This document shows positions 1 through 6,800 of a stretch of DNA of 7,039 nucleotides, piece by piece (position 1 is the stretch's first letter; every line of letters begins with the position of its first letter). Origin of the DNA: CAZAQB01 sp964487155 (GTDB lineage: Bacteria; Pseudomonadota; Gammaproteobacteria; Nitrococcales; Nitrococcaceae); assembly GCA_964487155.1 (NCBI GenBank), contig CAZAQB010000168.1:1-7039 (forward strand). The letters run 5' to 3'. A program made the translations under genes and the position numbers. Under the pieces are notes generated by a model, which saw nothing but the letters and a program-made list of their open reading frames with translations, was not told the DNA's origin and ran no database searches.

Positions 1-1
1 G

Positions 2-28
2 ATTGTCGCCGCGTCCGCCGCGGCCTAA
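2..28 (+). CDS. possible C-terminal tail of an upstream gene (partial)
   Basis: Reading from base 2 gives eight sense codons (IVAASAAA) ending in TAA at 26-28, and most codons end in G or C as in the genes downstream. This could be the last residues of a + strand gene that begins before the window. Only eight codons are visible, so chance is a real alternative and no function can be assigned. A short GC stem (8-13 with 19-24) overlaps it but is not followed by a T run, so it is not a good terminator. If the tail is real, the MFS gene starts 30 bp after it and could be co-transcribed with it. Confidence 0.25.
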   Translation: MVAASAAA

Positions 29-49
29 TCTGCTCGCCTCGCCCCCTTT

Positions 50-54
50 GGAGG
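50..54 (+). promoter_or_regulatory. ribosome binding site of the MFS gene
   Basis: GGAGG lies four bases before the ATG at 59. It is a strong Shine-Dalgarno match and supports that start codon. Confidence 0.7.
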
Positions 55-58
55 CCGC

Positions 59-1288
59 ATGAGCACCACCGCCGCATCGACCGTGCCGGGCCCTGCCCGC
101 GCTTTCGGCGTGCTGATCGTGGCCGCCTGCCTGATCGCCATGCTGTCGTTCGGCGTGCGCTCCAGCATGGGCCTGTTCACCGACCCGATCTCCGCTGCCC
201 ACGGCTGGAGCCGGGAGGTGTTCGCCCTGGCCATTGCCCTGCAGAACCTGCTGTGGGGCATCGGCCAGCCCTTTGCCGGGGCCCTGGCGGACCGCTTCGG
301 GGCGGCGCGGACCCTGGCCGCCGGGGGCCTGCTGTACCTGGCCGGCATCGCCCTGATGGCCTGGAGCCCCACCCCCGCCGCCCTGTACATCAGCGGCGGA
401 CTGGTGGTGGGCCTGGGCCTGGCCGGGGCCTCCTTCACCATCGTGCTGGCGGCGGTGGCGCGGCTGGTGGAGCCGGCGCGGCGCTCGCTGGCGCTCGGCA
501 TCGTCACCGCCTCCGGCAGCCTGGGGCAGTTCCTGTTCGCGCCCCTGGGCCAGGCCTTCATCTCGGCCTACGGCTGGCAGACAGCGCTGCTGCTGATCGC
601 CGCCTTCCTGCTGCTGATTCCGGTGGCAAGCCCGGTGCTGCGCGGCCGAAGCCGGGCGGGTGACGACCCGGCCGACCTGATGACCCTGCGCGAGGCGGTG
701 CGCCAGGCGAGCGGCCACGGCAGCTACTGGCTGCTGGTGGCGGGCTTTTTCGTATGCGGCTTCCATGTCGCCTTCATCACCATGCACCTGCCCCCGTACC
801 TGACGGATCTCGGGGTGAGCGGCGGCCTCGCCGCCTGGAGCATCGCCCTGATCGGCCTTTTCAACGTCATCGGCGGGTTCGGTTCCGGGCTCCTCGGCGG
901 CCGCTACAGCAAGCGCCTGCTGCTCTCAGGGCTCTACGCCAGCCGCGCACTCGCCATCACCGCCTTCCTGCTGCTGCCCAAGACACCGGCAGTGGTGCTG
1001 GCCTTCGCGGCGGTCATGGGGGTGCTGTGGCTGTCCACCGTGCCGCTGACCTCGGGCCTGGTGGCGGTGATGTTCGGCACCCGCCACCTGGGCAGCCTGT
1101 TCGGCTTCGTGTTCTTCTCCCACCAGCTGGGGGCCTTCCTGGGAGTCTGGCTGGGCGGCTTTCTATACGCCCGCACCGGCGGCTACGAGCCGGTCTGGTG
1201 GCTGGCGGTGGGTCTGGCGGTCATCTCAGCCCTGCTGCACCTGCCCATCGCCGAACGCCGTGCTCCGGCCGTTGCGCCGGCTGGGTGA
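59..1288 (+). CDS. MFS transporter, 12 transmembrane helices
   Basis: This 409-residue inner-membrane permease is of normal MFS length and appears complete. The hydrophobic pattern fits 12 helices, with a short polar central loop at about residues 196-218 separating two six-helix halves. The classic MFS motif A is seen in the loop between helices 2 and 3 (GALADRFG, residues 74-81), and a weaker equivalent, GLLGGRYSKR, is at 277-286 in the second half. An arginine in the first helix (FGVRSSMG, R34) and the segment GWSREVFALAIALQNLLWG (49-67) resemble the broad group related to oxalate/formate and monocarboxylate permeases. That likeness is from memory of the family and does not fix a substrate; an organic anion is the likeliest guess. 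It may move solutes by proton coupling, as most MFS carriers do. The start is the ATG after GGAGG. Downstream comes the repeat-filled gap, so it is probably not in the same transcript as the gene at 1691. Confidence 0.9.
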   Translation: MSTTAASTVPGPARAFGVLIVAACLIAMLSFGVRSSMGLFTDPISAAHGWSREVFALAIALQNLLWGIGQPFAGALADRFGAARTLAAGGLLYLAGIALMAWSPTPAALYISGGLVVGLGLAGASFTIVLAAVARLVEPARRSLALGIVTASGSLGQFLFAPLGQAFISAYGWQTALLLIAAFLLLIPVASPVLRGRSRAGDDPADLMTLREAVRQASGHGSYWLLVAGFFVCGFHVAFITMHLPPYLTDLGVSGGLAAWSIALIGLFNVIGGFGSGLLGGRYSKRLLLSGLYASRALAITAFLLLPKTPAVVLAFAAVMGVLWLSTVPLTSGLVAVMFGTRHLGSLFGFVFFSHQLGAFLGVWLGGFLYARTGGYEPVWWLAVGLAVISALLHLPIAERRAPAVAPAG

Positions 1289-1295
1289 GAGAAGT

Positions 1296-1520
1296 TCAGC
1301 CGCGAGATGCACGCGAAATGGACGCGGGATCGGGCGAGCAGAAAGTAGCCGCAGATGGACGCCGATGAACACAGATGTTTTACGCTTGATTACCACTCGG
1401 CCACGCGGGGTAGCCCTCCGGAACGGCCAATGCCACAGCCCAACCCAGAGAAAAATCGGCGTTCATCGGCGTCCATCTGCGGCTACTGATTTTTTCATCT
1501 CGCGTGCATTTCGCGGCTAC
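1296..1520. repeat. nested inverted-repeat element (MITE-like or dispersed intergenic repeat)
   Basis: Two pairs of arms are nested around a central loop of about 90 bases. The inner arms, 1345-1370 and 1461-1486, are perfect reverse complements over 26 bp. The outer arms, 1296-1320 and 1496-1520, match at 21 of 25 positions. Each left arm is built from short units containing GATG or AATG and repeating every 10 or 11 bp. The central loop (1371-1460) has no coding signal. The wording (CGCAGATGGACGCCGATGAAC and GCCGCGAAATGCACGCGA types) resembles dispersed intergenic repeats that I recall from several GC-rich proteobacteria, which is memory and not a search. Transcribed from either strand it would fold into a long hairpin. 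No transposase and no clear target-site duplication is seen at its ends. Confidence 0.75.
1490..1495 (+). terminator. T run after the inner stem, possible Rho-independent terminator for the MFS gene
   Basis: Six T residues follow the 3' inner arm (1461-1486) after only three bases, so the + strand RNA would carry a stable 26-bp stem followed by a U tract. This is the arrangement of an intrinsic terminator and would end the MFS transcript about 200 bases after its stop codon. Against it, the loop is about 90 bases, far longer than in typical terminators, and the outer arm continues beyond the T run. Confidence 0.3.
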
Positions 1521-1690
1521 GACCTCTCTTCCCCGGGAACCAGGGCGATCACGGTCCAGCCGGCCCGCCAGCACGGCGTAACTCGGCTCCTCGGGCATGG
1601 CGCTACACCCCCTGCCGGAATGTGGATTCCGTCGCAGCGCACAACTGGGGTAGCATGCCCGGCCGCCTCTGACTAACGGGTCCCGATGCC
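1521..1690 (+). other. gene-free leader before the Gate-domain gene
   Basis: This is the remainder of the gap between 1289 and 1690 that lies outside the repeat element. I see no RNA gene or riboswitch here. A TAGCAT hexamer at 1651-1656 could be a -10 box, with a poor -35 candidate (TTCCGT at 1627-1632) upstream. If it were used, the leader of the next gene would be about 30 bases. A promoter is expected somewhere here because the repeat separates the MFS gene from the next one, but the sequence does not prove this site. A short coding-like stretch on the minus strand is described among the findings. Confidence 0.3.
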
Positions 1691-2629
1691 GTGGAAGCTG
1701 TCGCCGACATCCTGCTGCAGGCCGGCCGCGCCGGCGTTGAGCTGGCGCTGTTCATCCTGCTGCCGGTGATGGTCGTGATGCTCTCCGCCATGCGGCTGCT
1801 GGAGTCCTGGGGGGTGCTCGAACGGCTGGTGCGCCGGGTGGGGCCGCTGCTCAATCCGCTGGGCATCCCCGGTCTCGGTGTGTTCGCCATGGTGCAGTCC
1901 CTGTTCGTGAGCTTCGCCGCACCCATGGCCACCCTGGCACTGATGGACCGCAGCGGTGCCTCGGAGCGCCACCTGGCCGCCACCCTGTGCCTGGCCCTGG
2001 CGCTGGCCCAGGGCAACGTGACCTTCCCGCTGGCGGCGGCGGGCCTGGACATCGCCACCACCTTGCTGGTGTCCGTGGCAGCGGCCTGCATCGGCGCCAG
2101 TCTGACCTACTACCTGTTCGGCCGCCGGCTGTCGAGCGTGGAGACCGCCACCGCTTCCCAGTCTCCGGAGGCCGAGGAGGACACCCCCAGGGGCTGGATG
2201 CCGGTGATCCAGCGGGCCGGGCGCGACGCCCTGGACATCACCCTCAATGCCCTGCCGCTGCTGATCCTGGCCCTGGTGGCGGTGCACGCGCTGCGGGCGA
2301 TGGGGGCCATGGGTGCACTGGAACCGCTGCTCGCGCCGCTGTTCGCCAGCCTGGATCTGCCCGCCAGCATGGCGGTGCCAATCGTCACCAAGTTCATCGC
2401 CGGCGGCACCGCCATGATGGGCGTGGTGATGGACCTGGCGGCCCAGGGCGAGGTCACCGCCGCCCAGGTGAACCGGGTGGCGGGCCTGCTGGTCCACTCC
2501 CTGGATCTGGCCGGGGTCGCCATCATCGCCGGCGCCGGGCCCCGGGTCGCCCGGGTGGTGGGCCCTGCCGCCCTGGGGGCCGCGGTGGCCATCGCCCTGC
2601 GCACGATTGCCCATTTCCTGATTTTCTGA
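1691..2629 (+). CDS. nucleoside-recognition (Gate) domain membrane protein
   Basis: This 312-residue polytopic membrane protein appears to be a two-module Gate-domain protein of the nucleoside-recognition family (PF07670 type, also found in SpmA/SpmB and NupC-like carriers). Hydrophobic segments lie near residues 14-36, 62-82, 93-117, 120-143, 183-203, 224-250, 264-283 and 288-311. A polar acidic linker (about 148-168) splits the protein into two halves that resemble each other: AGRAGVELALF at 11-21 and AGRDALDITLN at 176-186 begin equivalent blocks. The family's substrate and role are not well defined, and the name does not prove nucleoside transport. The start is GTG: the frame has a TGA at 1670-1672 and no ATG between that stop and 1691. 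The ATG at 1686 is in another frame. The ribosome site is weak (ACGGG at 1676-1680). The aminotransferase gene follows 71 bp later and may share its transcript. Confidence 0.8.
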   Translation: MEAVADILLQAGRAGVELALFILLPVMVVMLSAMRLLESWGVLERLVRRVGPLLNPLGIPGLGVFAMVQSLFVSFAAPMATLALMDRSGASERHLAATLCLALALAQGNVTFPLAAAGLDIATTLLVSVAAACIGASLTYYLFGRRLSSVETATASQSPEAEEDTPRGWMPVIQRAGRDALDITLNALPLLILALVAVHALRAMGAMGALEPLLAPLFASLDLPASMAVPIVTKFIAGGTAMMGVVMDLAAQGEVTAAQVNRVAGLLVHSLDLAGVAIIAGAGPRVARVVGPAALGAAVAIALRTIAHFLIF

Positions 2630-2691
2630 GGCTGGGCATGGCGCGGCGCCTGCCACGCCCTGCCGGACCGAGTCTACCGGCGGCGGCCACT

Positions 2692-2696
2692 GGAGG
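2692..2696 (+). promoter_or_regulatory. ribosome binding site deciding the hisC start
   Basis: GGAGG ends four bases before the ATG at 2701. It supports this start over the in-frame ATG at 2638, which also has a possible site (GAGG, 2628-2631, overlapping the preceding stop codon). Confidence 0.65.
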
Positions 2697-2700
2697 TTCC

Positions 2701-3786
2701 ATGAGCTACGAACGCGACAGCATCCGCCGCATGGCGGGCTACGTGCCCGGGGAGCAGCCGCAGGACAGCGGCGCCGTGAAGCTCAACACCAACGAGAACC
2801 CCTACCCGCCGCCGAAGGCCGTGATGGAGGCCCTCGGGAAGATCCCCGCCGAGGCCCTGCGCCGCTACCCCTCGCCCAGCAGCGCCGCGCTGCGCAAGAC
2901 GGCCGCAGCCCTGCACGGCGTCGCGCCGGAACAGGTGGTGGCCACCAACGGCGGTGACGAACTGCTGCGCCTGGCGGTCGCTACCTTCGTGGAGCCGGGC
3001 AGCCCGATCGGCGTGGCCGAGCCCAGCTACTCCCTTTACCCCGTGCTGGCCGCCATCCACGGCTCGCCCGTCGAGCGGGTGCCCCTGGACGCGGCCTGGC
3101 AGCCGCCGCAGGACTTCGCCGAGCGGCTCAACCGGGCCGGCGTGAACCTGACCCTGCTGGTCAATCCCCACGCGCCCTCCGGCGTGCTGCTGGAGGCCGC
3201 CGCCATCGACCGCCTGGCCCACCGGCTGCAGGGCGTGCTGCTGGTGGACGAAGCCTACGTGGATTTCGTGGACCCGGCCCTGGGGCACGACCTGGCCCCC
3301 CTGCTGGCCCGGCACGACAACCTCATGCTGCTGCGCACCTTCAGCAAGGGGTATTCCCTGGCCGGCCTGCGCCTGGGCTATGGCCTGGGCGCGCCGGGGC
3401 TGATCCAACCCCTGGCGGGGAAGACCCGGGACAGCTACTCGGTGGACGCCGTAGCCGAGCGGCTGGGCACCGTGGCGCTGGAACACCGGGCTGAAGCGGC
3501 CGCCACCTGGGCGGCGGTGCGCAGCGAACGGCAACGGTTGCGGCAGGCGCTGGCGGCCCTTGGCCTGGACAGCCCCGCCAGCCAGAGCAACTTCCTGCTG
3601 GTGCGCCTGCCCCCCGGCGGGCCCTCGGCGCCATCAGTACAGCAGCACCTCAAGCGGGCGGGGCTGCTGGTGCGCCACTTCGACCAGGATCGCCTCAGTG
3701 ACCGCCTGCGCATCAGCATCGGCACCCCAGAGCAGAACGACGCCCTGCTGGGCGCGCTGGAGACCGCGCTGGCAGCCGCTCGCTGA
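2701..3786 (+). CDS. hisC: histidinol-phosphate aminotransferase (PLP fold type I)
   Basis: This 361-residue cytosolic PLP enzyme is of normal HisC length. It would convert imidazole-acetol phosphate and glutamate to histidinol phosphate and 2-oxoglutarate in histidine biosynthesis. Visible hallmarks are LNTNENPYPP at 28-37 (substrate-end loop of HisC), GGDELLRL at 84-91, NPHAPSG at 155-161 (the usual NPNNPTG motif, altered), DEAYVDF at 183-189 with the Asp that pairs with the PLP pyridine nitrogen, TFSKGYSLAGLRLGY at 213-227 holding the Schiff-base lysine K216 and R224, and RISIGT at 337-342 with the carboxylate-binding arginine. The start was chosen by the GGAGG site and by the family's usual N-terminus. 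An in-frame upstream ATG (2638) would add 21 Arg/Pro/Ala-rich residues without family support. No other his gene is in the window, so this may be a second copy or an enzyme with broader aromatic amino-acid specificity. It lies in a tight + strand run with its neighbours. Confidence 0.88.
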   Translation: MSYERDSIRRMAGYVPGEQPQDSGAVKLNTNENPYPPPKAVMEALGKIPAEALRRYPSPSSAALRKTAAALHGVAPEQVVATNGGDELLRLAVATFVEPGSPIGVAEPSYSLYPVLAAIHGSPVERVPLDAAWQPPQDFAERLNRAGVNLTLLVNPHAPSGVLLEAAAIDRLAHRLQGVLLVDEAYVDFVDPALGHDLAPLLARHDNLMLLRTFSKGYSLAGLRLGYGLGAPGLIQPLAGKTRDSYSVDAVAERLGTVALEHRAEAAATWAAVRSERQRLRQALAALGLDSPASQSNFLLVRLPPGGPSAPSVQQHLKRAGLLVRHFDQDRLSDRLRISIGTPEQNDALLGALETALAAAR

Positions 3787-3807
3787 ACACCGGAAGGGCT
3801 CCAGTTT

Positions 3808-3821
3808 GGCCGGCGCCGGCC
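3808..3821. repeat. 14-bp perfect palindrome between hisC and the GGDEF/EAL gene
   Basis: GGCCGGCGCCGGCC is self-complementary over all 14 bases and sits in the middle of the 47-bp gap, 12 bases before the next start codon. As RNA it could form a 5-bp stem with a four-base loop. It is not followed by T residues, so it is a poor terminator. An operator or a translation-affecting hairpin is possible, but in sequence this GC-rich the palindrome may simply be chance. Confidence 0.35.
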
Positions 3822-3833
3822 GTTACCCAGGCC

Positions 3834-6800
3834 ATGATGGAATCGCTGCCACCCGGGGGACACGTCAGCGAGCCGGCCCCGGCGGCGGAGCCGGCCCTGC
3901 CCGGCGCAAGCACTGGCGCTCCGGCCCCGGGACGCTGGACCGGATGGCTGCTGGTGGGTCTCACCCCGGCCACTGCCGTCGCGCTCGAGCTGCTGCGCCA
4001 GGCCGGCCTGTCGACTCCGGTCCCGTTCCTGTTGCTGCTGGCCACGGTGACCCTGGCTTCCGGCCTCGGCGGCGGCCGGGCGGCGCTGTGTTCGGCCCTG
4101 GCCGCCTGCGGCTACGTGGTCTACAGCGCCTGGCTGGGCATCGGCCCGCCCGCCCTGACCGGCAGTGTCCTCCACGTGGCGGCCGGCTGCGCGGTGATCG
4201 GCGCCAGCGCCTGGGCGCTCAATCGGCTCAACGCCCGGCTGCGCCGGTTCTGCCTTGCCTCCCAGGATCTCAAGCGGGAGGGAAGCACGCTGCTGGCGCG
4301 CCTGCGCCGCAGCGAGCGCCGCGCCCGCACCCTGCTGGCGAACGCCCCGGACGCCCTGTGCCTGCTGGATGCCGACCGGGGCCGCATGCTGGACGCCAAC
4401 AGCCGGGCACTGGAGCTGTTCGGCTGCAGCCGCGAGCATTGGTACACGCTCGGCCCGGCGGACATCAGCCCCGAATTCCAGCCGGACGGACGCCCCTCCC
4501 GGAGCCTGGCCGAGGCCTGGCTGGCGCGCGCCCTGGCCGGCGAGAAGCCGACCTTCGAATGGCTGCACCAGGACTGCAACGGCCGCCAGTTCCCCGCCGA
4601 AGTCACCCTCGCCAGCCTCCCGGAACCGGGCCGCCGGCTGGTACTGGCGGGCATCCGCGACATCACCGCCCGGCGCCGGGAAGACGAGCTCAGGGCCTGC
4701 GAACAGCAGGTGCTGGCGGCCATCGCGGCCGCCGCCCCGCTGGAGGAAACCCTGGGGATGATCTGCCGGCTGGTGGAACGCAGCCTGTCCCGGGCCGGAA
4801 CCGCCGTCGTGCTGTGGCAACCGAACCACGGTGGATCCAGCGCCGCCACGCCCTGGATTCCCCGAACGCCGGGCCGGGCGCAGCGCCTGCTGCGGGCCGC
4901 GAGCCGCAGCGGCGGCGGCCTCCAGGCCCTGGCCGCCATGGAGCCCGCTGCCTGCGGCTGCATGCTGCCCGACCCGGCGAGCCTGCCCCGTGCCGCCCGG
5001 CGGCTGCTGCGCCGCACCGGCGCCCGGCAACTGTGTGCCCGGCGGCTGCTGGGACCGGACCAGCACCCCCGCGCCCTGCTGCTGAGCGCATTCGGCGATG
5101 GCCCGTCCCTGCACGAGGCGGCCTGCCATGCCATGGGCAGCGCCGCCCAACTGCTGCGCATCGCCCTGGAGCGTCACCACCAGCACCTGGCCCTGGAGCA
5201 TAACGAGGCGCTCTACCGGGGGGCCTTCGAGCAGGCGGCGGTGGGCATCGGCCATTTGGGGCGCGACGGGCGCTGGCTGCGGGTCAACCGCAAGCTCTGC
5301 GAGATCACCGGCTACCACGCCGAGCAGCTGCTCGGCACCGACATCGGCCAGCTCACTGACACCGGGGACGCCGTGAGCCGCTCCCAGGACCTGCGGGCGC
5401 TGTTCTGCGGCCAGCATGACGTGCTGGTGGCCGAGAAGCGCTGCCGGCGACGCGACGGCACGGCGCTGTGGGTGAACCTGTCCGCCTCGGCGGTGCGCGA
5501 CGCCGAAGGCCGGGTGCAGCACTTCGTCGCGGTGCTGGAGGACATCTCCGACAAGCACCGCCTCTCCCAGCAACTCTCCTACCAGGCCCGCCACGACCGG
5601 GTCACCGGGCTGATCAACCGCTACGAGTTCGAGCACCGGCTGAGCAGCCTGCTGCGGCGAGTCCAGGACGAGGGCGCCTGCGGCGCCGTCTGCTACCTCG
5701 ACCTGGACCAGTTCAAGCTGGTCAACGACACCGCCGGCCACCTGGCGGGGGACGAGTTGCTGCGCCGCCTCGGCCACCTGCTCCAGGAGCAGATCCGGAC
5801 AACCGACACCCTGGCCCGGCTCGGGGGCGACGAGTTCGGCATCCTGCTGGCGGACTGCCCCCCGGAACAGGCGGAAGCCATTGCCGAGAACTTGCGCCTG
5901 AGCGTCGCGGAGTTCCGCTTCCAGTGGGACACCGGCACCTTCAGCCTGGGGGCCAGCATCGGCCTGGTACAGCTCACCCAGGGGCCGTTCGCCAGCGTGG
6001 GCGAGATCCTGCGCACCGTGGACGCCGCCTGCTACGCCGCCAAGGACCAGGGCCGCAACCGGATCGTCGTGTACCGCGACGACGATGACGAGCTCTACCG
6101 CCGCCACGGTGAGATGGAGTGGGTGCACCGCCTCTCCCGGGCCCTGGACCAGGATCTGTTCCGGCTCGACGCCCAGGTGATCGCCCCCATCGAGGGCGAC
6201 GGCCCGCTGCACTACGAGCTGCTGCTGCGCCTGCAGGATCAGGGCGACACCGTGATGCCCGGGGCCTTCCTGCCCGCCGCGGAGCGCTACGGGCTGTCGC
6301 CGCGCATCGATCGCTGGGTGCTGGACGCGGCGCTGGAATGGCTCCGCCGCAACCCCGGCGCCCTGCCCCCGGCGGCCTTCCTGTCGGTGAACCTCTCGGG
6401 TCTTTCGGTGGGCGATCCCCAGTTCCGGGACTACGCCGCGGCGCGCCTGGAGGGCCGGCCGGAGCTGGCCTCCCGGCTCTGCTTCGAGATCACCGAGACG
6501 GCCGCCATCGGCAGCCTCAGCGAGGCCTCGCTGCTCATCAGCCGGCTGCGGGAACTGGGCTGCCTGTTCGCCCTGGACGACTTCGGCAGCGGACTGTCGT
6601 CGTTCGCCTACCTGAAAACCCTGCCGGTGGACTTCCTCAAGATCGACGGCGTATTCATCAAGGACATCGACGTCGACCCCTTCGACCGCTCCATCGTCGA
6701 GGCCATCAACCATATCGGCCGCGTCATGGGCAAGAAGACCATCGCGGAGTTCGTTGAGAGCGCCGCCATTCATGCCCGGCTCAAGGACATCGGCGTGGAC

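Noticed and set aside
8..24. Short GC hairpin as a terminator of an upstream gene
   Set aside because: The stem is only six pairs, overlaps the possible coding tail and is not followed by T residues.
1351..1480. CRISPR-like array
   Set aside because: The repeated sequences are inverted arms and 10-11 bp units, with no regularly spaced direct repeats or spacers and no cas genes.
1260..1676. A 138-codon + strand frame through the repeat gap
   Set aside because: It is made mostly of translated inverted-repeat sequence and starts inside the MFS gene, with no sign of protein-level selection.
1673..2656. Minus-strand open frame of 327 codons opposite the Gate-domain gene
   Set aside because: Its product is dominated by Gly, Gln and His, has no domain, and lies entirely opposite a convincing membrane protein.
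1987..2700. Extension of the hisC frame upstream to give a 599-residue protein
   Set aside because: The extra 238 residues overlap the Gate-domain gene in another frame, have low-complexity Gly/Pro/Arg composition, and HisC enzymes normally start near 2701.
3560..5203. A 547-codon + strand frame overlapping hisC and the GGDEF/EAL gene
   Set aside because: Its Pro/Arg/Gly-rich product has no motif, and the other frame carries real domains at every position.
3435..6773. A 1112-codon open frame on the minus strand across the GGDEF/EAL gene and the end of hisC
   Set aside because: It lies opposite genes with clear catalytic motifs. Its product is Gln/Gly/Ala/Val/His-rich with no recognisable domain, as expected of an antisense shadow in GC-rich DNA where stop codons are rare.
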